Source: Achromobacter animicus (GTDB lineage Bacteria > Pseudomonadota > Gammaproteobacteria > Burkholderiales > Burkholderiaceae_B). From it: a stretch of 64,000 nt of DNA. Position 1 is the first letter of the stretch; each line of letters starts with the position of its first letter. Under the pieces are notes generated by a model. That model saw nothing but the letters and a program-made list of their open reading frames with translations. It ran no database searches and had not been told where the DNA came from. This document shows, piece by piece, positions 56,388 to 64,000 of the stretch. Both the position numbers and the translations under genes were made by a program. The stretch covers positions 124,001 to 188,000 of the forward strand of contig NZ_CADIJM010000008.1 of the NCBI RefSeq assembly GCF_902859585.1, given 5' to 3'.

Positions 56388-56804
56388 ATGGGTCTAAGAA
56401 AAACTGTTTTCGGTGTTGCCTCCAGCCTGGTCGGGCTGATGCGCACGCGGCTGGAGCTGCTGGCTCTGGAAGCCGCGGACGAAAAGGCGCGCCTGCTCAA
56501 GCTGCTGGGCCTCGCGTTTGCGGCCCTGCTATTTCTGACGCTGGCGGTGCTGGTGGCCACCATCACCATCGCCGTGGCGTTCTGGCCCACGGAAGACCGC
56601 TATCTGGCCCTCGGGCTGCTGGCGGCGTTCTATGGGGTGGCCGGCGTGGTGTTGTTGCTGGTGGTGCGCCACGGACTCGTGTACGGACAGACGCCGTTTT
56701 CGGCCACGCTCGAAGAGCTGGGCCGGGATGCGGAACTGCTGGACCGGGTGCGCGACATGCATGCCGACGACGAGACGCCGGTGCGCCGGCGCGAGGAGTT
56801 CTAA
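56388..56804 (+). CDS. yqjE: Phage-holin-like membrane protein (YqjE family)
   Basis: 138 aa. The N-terminal SSLVGLMRTRLELLALEAADEKARLLKLL is the YqjE signature, followed by two strong membrane segments (about 40-65 and 76-98). A charged C-terminal tail (ELGRDAELLDRVRDMHADD) follows. Second of the yqjD-E-K set; the role is unknown, probably envelope-associated. Confidence 0.85.
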   Translation: MGLRKTVFGVASSLVGLMRTRLELLALEAADEKARLLKLLGLAFAALLFLTLAVLVATITIAVAFWPTEDRYLALGLLAAFYGVAGVVLLLVVRHGLVYGQTPFSATLEELGRDAELLDRVRDMHADDETPVRRREEF

Positions 56805-56807
56805 GCC

Positions 56808-57170
56808 ATGTCGAAAAGATCTCCGACTGTCGACCGCGCCGTGCGCATCGAATTGCTGCGCGCCCGCGCGGCCATCGAGCGCGAGTCGCTGGCACAGAAC
56901 ATCGTGTCGGCCGGGCGCAGGCTCGAGCCCAGCGCGCTCATCCGCGGCATGCTGCCGGGTCTGGCGTCTGGCGGCGCGTCCCGCTGGGCGTTGCAGGCCA
57001 TCACGATGGCGCGGCGTTATCCCATCATCAGTTCGTCGCTGTCCGCCATGTTCATGCGTGGCGGCAAGCGCGGCAAGCTGTTGAAGCTGGCCGGCGGCGC
57101 CTTCGTGGGCTGGCAGCTCTTGAAGGCCTGGCGCGGCGCGCGCCAGGACGACGACCGGGAACGCGACTGA
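56808..57170 (+). CDS. yqjK: YqjK-like small basic protein
   Basis: 120 aa, 3 bp after yqjE. Rich in Arg (RAVRIELLRARAAIERESL) with a weakly hydrophobic C-terminal part (LLKLAGGAFVGWQLLKAWRGA). Identified mainly by its position after yqjD-yqjE; the sequence itself is only weakly diagnostic. A large bidirectional terminator follows. Confidence 0.65.
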   Translation: MSKRSPTVDRAVRIELLRARAAIERESLAQNIVSAGRRLEPSALIRGMLPGLASGGASRWALQAITMARRYPIISSSLSAMFMRGGKRGKLLKLAGGAFVGWQLLKAWRGARQDDDRERD

Positions 57171-57185
57171 CGCCAGCTGCCAGAT

Positions 57186-57267
57186 AAAAACCCCGCCGCT
57201 CAACCGGTCCCGCACCGCCAGACTTTCGTCCAGCAATGCGGGCCCGGCCAGGCGGCGGGGTTTTTTT
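57186..57267. terminator. Bidirectional terminator between the yqj set and ubiD
   Basis: AAAAACCCCGCCG (57186-57198) pairs with CGGCGGGGTTTTT (57253-57265), with A-runs and T-runs on both sides. The interior has a second near-perfect arm pair (CCGGTCCCGCA with TGCGGGCCCGG). It serves both convergent transcripts. Confidence 0.85.
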
Positions 57268-57287
57268 ATGCGCAGGCAGTGGCGCGT

Positions 57288-58832
57288 CTACAGTCCCAAC
57301 TGCCCCCACATATCGTCCACGCGCTTCTTGACATCCGCGTCCATCGTGATGGGAGTGCCCCATTCACGATTCGTCTCGCCCGGCCACTTGTTGGTGGCGT
57401 CCAGGCCCATCTTGCCGCCCAGGCCGGACACGGGCGACGCGAAGTCCAGGTAGTCGATCGGCGTGTTCTCCACCAGCAACGTGTCGCGCACCGGATCCAT
57501 GCGGGTGGTCATCGCCCAGACCACTTCCTTCCAGTCGCGCGGATTGATGTCCTCGTCCACGACCACGATGAACTTGGTGTACATGAACTGGCGCAGGATG
57601 CTCCACAGCCCGAACATGACGCGCTTGGCGTGGCCCGCGTACTGCTTGCGGATCGACACCACGGCCAGCCGGTAGCTGCAGCCTTCGGGCGGCAGGTAGA
57701 AATCCACGATTTCCGGAAGCTGGCGGCGCAGCAGCGGCACGAAGACTTCGTTCAGCGCCACGCCCAGCACGGCGGGCTCGTCGGGCGGCTTGCCGGTGTA
57801 GGTGGAGTGATAGATGGGGTTGCGGCGCATCGTGATGCGCTCGACGGTGAAGACCGGGAACCAGTCCTGCTCGTTGTAGTAGCCGGTGTGGTCGCCGTAC
57901 GGACCTTCCAGCGCCATTTCGTAGCCGGTGTCGGGCGGGGGATTGACGCCTTCGGGCACCACGGGCTTGATGGCACGCGGGTCCGAGGACGGCAGCAGAT
58001 GGCCTTCCAGCACGATTTCGGCCCACGCGGGCACGGACAGGTTGCTGCCCAGCGCCTGCGCGACTTCGGTGCGCGAACCGCGCAGCAGCCCCGCAAACTG
58101 GTATTCGGACAGGCTGTCCGGCACCGGCGTGACGGCGCCCAGCGTGGTGGCCGGGTCGGCGCCCAGCGCCACCGCAATCGGGAAGGGCGTGCCGGGGTTG
58201 GCGATCGCGTGGTCGCGGAAATCCAGTGCGCCGCCGCGGTGCGACAGCCACCGCATGATGAGCTTGTTCGGGCCCAGCAACTGCTGGCGGTAGATGCCCA
58301 GGTTCTGGCGCTTGGCGTTGGGACCGCGGGTAATGACCAGGCCCCACGTCAGCAGCGGCGCCACGTCGCCCGGCCAGCAGGTCTGGATGGGCAGCCGGTT
58401 CAGGTCCACGTCCTTGCCTTCCCAGACGATTTCCTGGCAGGCGGGGCTTTTGACGTTCTTGGGGCTCATGTCCCACAGCGCCGATTTCAGCATCGACACC
58501 TTGGCCAGCGCATCGCGCAGGCCCTTGGGCGCCTCGGGTTCGCGCAGCGAGGCCAGCAGTTCGCCGATGTCGCGCAGCGCGCTGACGTTGTCGGCGCCCA
58601 TGCCGCGCGCCACGCGGGCAGGCGTGCCGAATAGATTGGCCAGCACCGGCATCTGCGCGGGCTGGCCGTTGTGGCGGGCGTTTTCGAACAGCAGGGCGGG
58701 GCCTTCGGCCCGCAGCACGCGGTCGGAAATCTCCGTCATTTCAAGCTGCGTCGACACCGGCGCAGCAATGCGTTTGAGTTCGCCCATTCGTTCAAGTTGG
58801 GCGATGAAGTCTCTAAGGTCGCGGTATTTCAC
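57288..58832 (-). CDS. ubiD: UbiD-family decarboxylase (4-hydroxy-3-polyprenylbenzoate decarboxylase)
   Basis: 514 aa. N-terminal [22 protein letters not shown] is the normal UbiD start. The block [17 protein letters not shown]-like ([21 protein letters not shown] near residue 345) and [23 protein letters not shown] near 415 mark the prenyl-FMN/metal-dependent decarboxylase active-site halves. It removes the carboxyl group in ubiquinone synthesis. No ubiX is visible in the window. Divergent from the transglycosylase gene. Confidence 0.96.
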   Translation of the reverse strand: MKYRDLRDFIAQLERMGELKRIAAPVSTQLEMTEISDRVLRAEGPALLFENARHNGQPAQMPVLANLFGTPARVARGMGADNVSALRDIGELLASLREPEAPKGLRDALAKVSMLKSALWDMSPKNVKSPACQEIVWEGKDVDLNRLPIQTCWPGDVAPLLTWGLVITRGPNAKRQNLGIYRQQLLGPNKLIMRWLSHRGGALDFRDHAIANPGTPFPIAVALGADPATTLGAVTPVPDSLSEYQFAGLLRGSRTEVAQALGSNLSVPAWAEIVLEGHLLPSSDPRAIKPVVPEGVNPPPDTGYEMALEGPYGDHTGYYNEQDWFPVFTVERITMRRNPIYHSTYTGKPPDEPAVLGVALNEVFVPLLRRQLPEIVDFYLPPEGCSYRLAVVSIRKQYAGHAKRVMFGLWSILRQFMYTKFIVVVDEDINPRDWKEVVWAMTTRMDPVRDTLLVENTPIDYLDFASPVSGLGGKMGLDATNKWPGETNREWGTPITMDADVKKRVDDMWGQLGL

Positions 58833-58913
58833 TACAGATCCCAGCGATTTGGTTACATTTCGGATTCAAAGAGAGGTTAACATTGACTCCCTCTTTTTTA
58901 CGCAGGAGGTTTT

Positions 58914-59732
58914 ATGCCCGATGCGTCAGTGGCCAGCCTGTTCAGGAACATGGCCCAAGGAGTGCACCAATATCTTGCCGAATCCCTGCGCATTTGCTCT
59001 GTCTACCTGGGCATCGCGGTCATTGTGACGGTAAGCATGGGATTCGCCCTGCCTGGTTTGCGCGACCAGGCATTGCAAGTGCACAAAGCCTTGTTGACCG
59101 CCCTCGCGCCTTCATCCATGCAGGCCAGCTCCGAGTCCGAAGCCGGCTCCGAACTGGGTGCCGACACCTCGTCGGCAATTGCCATGGCCGTACCCACCGC
59201 ACCCGCCAGCAACGCCACCGGCATGCTGGGGCCGGCTCGTGTCGCGCCGCCCGCACCCAAAAAGACCGCGTCGGCGGCTACGGGACCGCAGGCCGAAGCA
59301 CTGCGCAACTATATCTCGCGCAAGTACAAGGTTGCGTATGACGCGACCGGTCCGCTGCTGAACACTGTGTACAAGGTCAGCCGCGAAAAGCAGTTGGACC
59401 CCTTGCTGGTCCTGGCCGTGATCGCCATCGAATCGCGTTACAACCCGCTGGCCGAAAGCCATGTGGGCGCACAGGGCCTGATGCAGGTCATGACCAGCGT
59501 GCACCAGGACAAGTTTGACGCGGTCGGCAAGAATCCGCTGGACCCGGCCGCCAACATCGGCGTCGGCGCCACGATCCTGCGCGACTGCATCAACCGCCGC
59601 GGTTCGATCGACGGCGGGCTGGCGTGTTACGTGGGGGCCACGGGCCCGGACGACAACGGCTACGGCGCCAAGGTGCAGGCGGAACGCCGGCGCCTGGCGC
59701 TGGCGTCGGGCATTGCGCTGGCGCGCGACTGA
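58914..59732 (+). CDS. Lytic transglycosylase (SLT domain), membrane-anchored
   Basis: 272 aa, preceded by AGGAGG. A single hydrophobic segment (about 28-50, VYLGIAVIVTVSMGFALPG) acts as anchor or signal. A Ser/Ala/Pro-rich linker (about 60-125) follows, then an SLT goose-lysozyme-like domain with the catalytic Glu in LAVIAIESRYNPLAES near residue 178 and GAQGLMQVMTSVH near 190. It cuts peptidoglycan to anhydromuropeptides in the periplasm. Which cell process it serves is not shown by its neighbours. Confidence 0.9.
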   Translation: MPDASVASLFRNMAQGVHQYLAESLRICSVYLGIAVIVTVSMGFALPGLRDQALQVHKALLTALAPSSMQASSESEAGSELGADTSSAIAMAVPTAPASNATGMLGPARVAPPAPKKTASAATGPQAEALRNYISRKYKVAYDATGPLLNTVYKVSREKQLDPLLVLAVIAIESRYNPLAESHVGAQGLMQVMTSVHQDKFDAVGKNPLDPAANIGVGATILRDCINRRGSIDGGLACYVGATGPDDNGYGAKVQAERRRLALASGIALARD

Positions 59733-59750
59733 TCCGCGCTGTCCGTTCTG

Positions 59751-59787
59751 AAAAAAAAAGGCGCGTCCCGCAAGGACGCGCCTTTTT
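59751..59787. terminator. Bidirectional terminator between the transglycosylase and aminotransferase genes
   Basis: GGCGCGTCC (59760-59768) pairs with GGACGCGCC (59774-59782), flanked by nine A and five T, so it works for both convergent genes. Confidence 0.93.
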
Positions 59788-59808
59788 CATGGGGACGGCA
59801 CAGCAGGG

Positions 59809-60969
59809 TCAGCGCTGCAGCAGCACGCCCATCCGCGCGACCGCTTCTTCCAGGCGGTCCAGGCCGGTGGCGTACGAAAACCGCATGGTGTGCGCCGCGT
59901 GCGCCGGTCCGAAGTCCAGGCCCGGCACGGCGGCCACGCCGGCTTCCAGCAACAGGCGCTGCGAGAACGCGGCGCTGTCCATGCCCAGGCTGCTGATATC
60001 GGCATAGATATAGAAGGCGCCGTCCGGCTTGACCGGCACGTCGATGCCCAGGCGCTCGAATTCCGGCAGCAGGTAATCGCGGCGCTGCTTGAAGGCTTCG
60101 CGGCGGTGTTCGAAGGTCTTCAGCGCGGCGGGCGTGAAGCAGGCCAGCGCGGCGTGCTGGGCCAGCGTGGGCGCGCAGATCGCCAGGCTGGAGGCAATCT
60201 TTTCCACCGGCGCGACCATGTCGTCGGGCACGATCATCCAGCCCAGGCGCCAGCCCGTCATGTGGAAGTACTTGGAGAAGCTGTTGATGACGATGACGTC
60301 GTCGTCCAGCGTCAGCGCCGAGCGCGGCTGGCCGTCATAGGACAGCCCCAGATAGATTTCGTCGACGATGGCAAAGCCGTCGCGGGCGCGCACCTGCGCC
60401 AGCAGCTCGGCCAGCTCGCCGTGGGCGATCGACGTGCCGGTGGGATTGCTGGGCGAGGCCACCATCACGCCCTGCGTGGCGGGCGTCCAGTGACGCGCGA
60501 CGTCGTCGGCGGACAGCTGGAAGCGTTTTGCCGCCGTGCTGGGAATCAGGCGCGGCACGCCGCCCGCGGCCAACACGAAATTGCTGTTCGCCGGATACGA
60601 CGGATCGGGCATCAGCACCTCGCCGCCGGTATTCACCAGCGCCGCGCAGGCCAGCGTCAGGGCGCCCGAGGCGCCCGCGGTCACAATGACGCGCCGCGGG
60701 TCGATGGCGGCGCCGAACTGGTCGCGGTAGAACTGCGCGATGGCCTCGCGCAGCGGGGCGATGCCCGCGCCCGGGCTGTAGCCGCTGAGGCCGGCGCGCG
60801 CGGCGCGGTCCAGCGCTTCCACCACCTGGGGTGGCGCGGTAAAGTCCGGTTCGCCGATGCCCAGGCTGATAATGTCCTTTCCGGCCGCCTGCAGCGCCTG
60901 CGCCTGCTTGAACAGTTCCATCACCTGGAACGTCAGGAAATCGTGAGTGCGGGTAGCGAGGCGGGGCAT
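59809..60969 (-). CDS. PLP-dependent aminotransferase (class I/II)
   Basis: 386 aa from the ATG at 60969 (MPRLATRTHDFLTFQVMELF). An in-frame ATG at 61014 would add 15 residues and use the same CATG as the divergent gene. Class I aminotransferase features: DIISLGIGEPDF near residue 30, SPSNPTGT near 165, DEIYLGLSY near 195, the PLP lysine in INSFSKYFHMTGWRLGW near 230, and MRFSYATGLDRLEEAV near the end. The amino donor cannot be told; homologues include aspartate- and alanine-type enzymes. Confidence 0.9.
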   Translation of the reverse strand: MPRLATRTHDFLTFQVMELFKQAQALQAAGKDIISLGIGEPDFTAPPQVVEALDRAARAGLSGYSPGAGIAPLREAIAQFYRDQFGAAIDPRRVIVTAGASGALTLACAALVNTGGEVLMPDPSYPANSNFVLAAGGVPRLIPSTAAKRFQLSADDVARHWTPATQGVMVASPSNPTGTSIAHGELAELLAQVRARDGFAIVDEIYLGLSYDGQPRSALTLDDDVIVINSFSKYFHMTGWRLGWMIVPDDMVAPVEKIASSLAICAPTLAQHAALACFTPAALKTFEHRREAFKQRRDYLLPEFERLGIDVPVKPDGAFYIYADISSLGMDSAAFSQRLLLEAGVAAVPGLDFGPAHAAHTMRFSYATGLDRLEEAVARMGVLLQR

Positions 60970-61012
60970 CGGAATCTCGAAAGCGTCATCTAGCAAAAAA
61001 GGAATTGTAGTC

Positions 61013-61924
61013 ATGCAGCCATCCCGGCGCGCCTTTCTCATGGGCCGGCGACCCGTCCAGACGCCGTGGGCGGCCTTCGTGCAACGCCTGGCGCTGGTGT
61101 GCCGCGGCAAGGTCCGCGACCTGGGCGAGGGCGGGGCGGACGGCACCTGCGCCATGCTCACGCCGGCGTCCGGGGCCGACGTCGTCCAGGCGCGCAAGCT
61201 CTGCGCCGAGTACCACGTGACGCTGGAATTGGAAGGGGCGGCGGGACCCTTCGCGCCCTCGGCCCGACCGCGCCTGCGGGTGGATCCCGTCTTGCTGGCC
61301 GGATTGACCCGGTTGGACGGGGATGCACCACGGTGGCACGCGCAGCCCGGCGTGACCGTGGCGGCGTTGGCCAGCGCGGGGCTGCGGCAGTTCGCCGGGC
61401 TGCCGGGCGACATGACGCTGGCCCAGTGGGTGGCGGCGCCGGCGTCCTGGCCGGCGGGCCATTGCGCGGCCTCGGGCCTCGTAGCGGCGGACGTTCTGCT
61501 GGCCGATGGCATCGAGGAAACGCTGGGCGCGTTCGGCGAAACCGACGTGCAGCCGCTGCGGTCGGCGACCGTGCAGCGCCTGGTGCCGGCGCTGTTCCAG
61601 CTTGCGTCCGGCGGTGATGCATTCGCGACCAACGACGGCTATCACTGGCTGGGCCGCTACCGGCTGGACGCGCTCAAGCCCGTCACGCCGGCCACCGTCA
61701 ACCTGGCGCAATTGCTGCTGGGACACGGCGGCACGCTGGCTTGGCTGCAGGGCGCGGTGCTGGTTGACGTGCCGCCCGGCGACGATGTCCGTACCGGCGC
61801 CGCGACCGCGTCCCGGCCTGAACCGGCTGCCCCGGGATTGGCAACCGTCCGCCTGGACGGCCGCGTCAAAACCCAGTTCGACCCCGACGGCTGCTTCCCG
61901 GAACTCCTGTGGCCCGAAGTCTGA
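61013..61924 (+). CDS. Degenerate FAD-linked oxidase-like protein (GlcE-like), function unknown
   Basis: 303 aa. The tail RVKTQFDPDGCFPELLW resembles the C-terminus of FAD-linked oxidases (GlcD/GlcE), and the segment DVVQARKLCAEYHVTLELEGAA recalls the start of a PCMH FAD domain. No intact FAD-phosphate loop of the usual Gly-Gly type is visible, and the protein is short. It may be a structural partner or decayed enzyme. Its ATG overlaps in CATG with a possible start of the divergent aminotransferase gene. Low-to-moderate confidence in family, none in reaction. Confidence 0.55.
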   Translation: MQPSRRAFLMGRRPVQTPWAAFVQRLALVCRGKVRDLGEGGADGTCAMLTPASGADVVQARKLCAEYHVTLELEGAAGPFAPSARPRLRVDPVLLAGLTRLDGDAPRWHAQPGVTVAALASAGLRQFAGLPGDMTLAQWVAAPASWPAGHCAASGLVAADVLLADGIEETLGAFGETDVQPLRSATVQRLVPALFQLASGGDAFATNDGYHWLGRYRLDALKPVTPATVNLAQLLLGHGGTLAWLQGAVLVDVPPGDDVRTGAATASRPEPAAPGLATVRLDGRVKTQFDPDGCFPELLWPEV

Positions 61925-62056
61925 CAAACGTTCAGCTTGCTGTAAGATTCCGGCGCTCGACCTCAAGAAAGCGCAGGGCCCGCGTATCGCACGGCCCGTC
62001 ATGGGAATAGAATTCCTCCCTCTTTCGTGTCACACACTCTAGCCAGTAGCCGCCCT

Positions 62057-64000
62057 ATGGATGCCAACCTTCGCAAAGCCGCCCTTGAATATCACGAGCA
62101 CGGGCGCCCCGGCAAAATCTCGGTCACGCCGACCAAGCAGCTGACGAACCAGCGCGATCTGGCGCTGGCGTACTCGCCCGGCGTGGCGGCGGCCTGTGAG
62201 GAAATCGTGGCGGATCCGGCCAACGTGTTCCGTTACACGGCCCGCGGCAATCTGGTGGGCGTCATCACTAACGGCACCGCGGTGCTGGGCCTGGGCAACA
62301 TCGGCGCGCTGGCCTCCAAGCCCGTCATGGAAGGCAAGGCGGTGCTGTTCAAGAAGTTCGCCGGCCTGGATGTCTTCGACATCGAAATCAACGAAACCGA
62401 CCCGGACAAGCTGGTCGAGATCATTGCCGGCCTGGAAGCCACGTTCGGCGGCATCAACCTTGAAGACATCAAGGCGCCGGAGTGCTTCACCGTCGAGCGC
62501 AAGCTGCGCGAACGCATGAAGATTCCCGTCTTCCATGACGACCAGCACGGCACGGCGATCTGTGTGTCGGCGGCCTTCATCAATGGCCTGAAGGTCGTGG
62601 GCAAGGACATCAAGCAGGTCAAGGTAGTTACGTCGGGCGCGGGCGCCGCGGCGCTGGCGTGCCTGGACCTGATGGTGGATCTGGGCCTGCCGCTGGAAAA
62701 CATCTGGGTGACCGACATCGAGGGCGTGGTCTACGAAGGCCGCACCACGCTGATGGATCCGGACAAGGCGCGCTTTGCGCAGAAGACCGACGCCCGCAAG
62801 CTGGCCGAGGTGATCCAGGACGCCGATGTGTTCCTGGGCCTGTCGGCCGGCGGCGTGCTGAAGCCCGAAATGGTCGCCACCATGGGCTCGCGTCCGCTGA
62901 TCCTGGCGCTGGCCAACCCTACGCCGGAAATCCTGCCGGAAGTGGCGCACGGTGTGCGCGACGACGTGGTCATGGCAACGGGCCGTTCGGACTACCCGAA
63001 CCAGGTCAACAACGTGCTGTGCTTCCCGTACATCTTCCGTGGAGCGCTGGACGTGGGCGCCACGACCATCACGCGCGAAATGGAAAAGGCGGCGGTGTAC
63101 GCCATTGCCGAATTGGCCGAGGAAGAACAGAACGAAGTCGTGGCGGCCGCCTATGGCACGTTCGACATTTCGTTCGGCCCCGAATACCTGATCCCCAAGC
63201 CCTTCGATCCGCGCCTCATCGTGCGCATCGCGCCGGCGGTGGCCAAGGCCGCGATGGAAGGCGGCGTCGCCACGCGTCCGCTGGCCGATCTGGAAGCCTA
63301 CGAAGAACAGCTGCAGCAATTCGTGTACCACTCGGGCGCGTTCATGAAGCCGCTGTTCTCGGCGGCCAAGCGCATCGTGCGCGAAGGCGGCCCGGCGCGC
63401 ATCGTGTTCGCGGAAGGCGAAGACGAGCGCGTGCTGCGCGCCGTGCAGGTAGTGGTGGACGAAGGCCTGGCCCGCCCGATCCTGGTCGGCCGCCCGTCGG
63501 TGCTGCTGACCCGTATCGAAAAGCTGGGCCTGCGTCTACGCCTGGGCGAGGACGTCGAAGTCACCAACCCCGAATACGACGAGCGCTTCCACCAGTACTG
63601 GACGACCTACTGGGAACGCATGTGCCGCCGCGGCATCACCAAGGAAATGGCGCGCGTGGAAATGCGCCGCCGTATGACGCTGATCGGCGCGATGATGGTG
63701 CACCTGGGCGATGCCGACGGCATGGTCTGCGGCTCCGTCGGCGCGTATCACGATCACCTGCGTTTCGTGGATGAAGTGATCGGCCGCCGTCCGGGCCACA
63801 ACGTGTATGCCGCCATGAACATCCTGCTGCTCAACGAGCGCACGGTGGTCCTGGTGGACACGCACGTGAACGACGAACCCACGGCCGAGCAGATCGCGGA
63901 ATTCACCGTGGCCGCCGCGCGCGAGATGCGCCGCATGTATCTGGCGCCCAAGGCCGCGCTGCTGTCGCGCAGCAATTTCGGTTCGGGCAGCTCGGCGTCG
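62057..64000 (+). CDS. maeB: NADP-dependent malic enzyme with C-terminal phosphotransacetylase-like domain (3' end outside window)
   Basis: 648 codons are visible, with no stop before the window ends. The ATG at 62057 opens [20 protein letters not shown]. The malic-enzyme N-domain includes [16 protein letters not shown] near residue 40 and [19 protein letters not shown] near 80. The NAD(P)-binding domain includes [14 protein letters not shown] near 158 and [16 protein letters not shown] near 190. From about 435 the PTA-like domain starts ([21 protein letters not shown]). It converts malate to pyruvate and CO2 with NADP; the PTA-like part is usually regulatory. The last 100-odd residues of the normal 750-760 are missing only because of the window edge. 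Confidence 0.95.
   Translation, partial: MDANLRKAALEYHEHGRPGKISVTPTKQLTNQRDLALAYSPGVAAACEEIVADPANVFRYTARGNLVGVITNGTAVLGLGNIGALASKPVMEGKAVLFKKFAGLDVFDIEINETDPDKLVEIIAGLEATFGGINLEDIKAPECFTVERKLRERMKIPVFHDDQHGTAICVSAAFINGLKVVGKDIKQVKVVTSGAGAAALACLDLMVDLGLPLENIWVTDIEGVVYEGRTTLMDPDKARFAQKTDARKLAEVIQDADVFLGLSAGGVLKPEMVATMGSRPLILALANPTPEILPEVAHGVRDDVVMATGRSDYPNQVNNVLCFPYIFRGALDVGATTITREMEKAAVYAIAELAEEEQNEVVAAAYGTFDISFGPEYLIPKPFDPRLIVRIAPAVAKAAMEGGVATRPLADLEAYEEQLQQFVYHSGAFMKPLFSAAKRIVREGGPARIVFAEGEDERVLRAVQVVVDEGLARPILVGRPSVLLTRIEKLGLRLRLGEDVEVTNPEYDERFHQYWTTYWERMCRRGITKEMARVEMRRRMTLIGAMMVHLGDADGMVCGSVGAYHDHLRFVDEVIGRRPGHNVYAAMNILLLNERTVVLVDTHVNDEPTAEQIAEFTVAAAREMRRMYLAPKAALLSRSNFGSGSSAS

Overview
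The window is a GC-rich bacterial chromosome segment with dense genes, short intergenic gaps and many 4-bp ATGA overlaps. Gene content and order (miaB-phoH-ybeY-corC-lnt; queA-tgt-yajC-secD-secF; fdsGBA beside a full molybdenum-cofactor set; nas genes beside cysG and an ANTAR regulator) fit a betaproteobacterium of the order Burkholderiales. The protein wording and intergenic style look most like Alcaligenaceae (Achromobacter/Bordetella relatives). That placement is inference; no rRNA gene is present. No CRISPR array, complete insertion sequence or prophage was seen.

Layout. 1-8214: soluble NAD-dependent formate dehydrogenase genes (fdsG, fdsB, start of fdsA, minus strand), a divergent ModE-type regulator, then moaA-mobA (plus) facing moaC-moaD-moaE-moaB-moeA (minus). 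Almost everything needed to make Mo cofactor lies beside a Mo enzyme. 8381-13060: a giant DUF748/AsmA-like envelope protein and a Tat-exported dienelactone-hydrolase-like protein. 13061-20490: a lower-GC type VI secretion cargo island: sigma-54 promoter, vgrG, DUF4123 adaptor, VasX-like membrane toxin, DUF6708 membrane protein (probable immunity) and a remnant of a second DUF6708 gene. 20545-27021: a small secreted protein, a Prx5-type peroxiredoxin, MFS and DMT transporters, bioB and a PAS-LuxR regulator.

27228-28259: a tRNA operon holding Asp-Glu-Ala twice, with a clear promoter and internal and final terminators. 28508-43167: aldo/keto reductase, the lnt-corC-ybeY-phoH-miaB operon, a PAP2 phosphatase, a VOC protein, and the secF-secD-yajC / tgt-queA block. 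43168-46980: dacB, upp, cysG. 47096-55085: assimilatory nitrate locus: nasT-like ANTAR regulator, then nrtA-nrtB-nrtD transporter, a FAD electron-transfer subunit and the molybdenum nitrate reductase nasA. 55183-64000: a secreted protein, a yqjD-yqjE-yqjK set, ubiD, a lytic transglycosylase, an aminotransferase, a degenerate FAD-oxidase-like protein and the start of maeB (runs off the right edge).

The strongest finding is the 418-base region in front of nrtA. It contains two NtrC-like enhancer sites, a sigma-54 promoter, two hexaloop RNA hairpins of the ANTAR-target type starting about 2 nt after the predicted transcription start, and a 19-pair terminator whose 5' arm overlaps the second hairpin. 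This is a complete nitrogen-plus-nitrate two-layer switch readable from the bases. The locus lacks a visible nasS sensor and a visible nitrite reductase. The second notable region is the type VI island with a sigma-54 promoter almost identical in core to the nas one.
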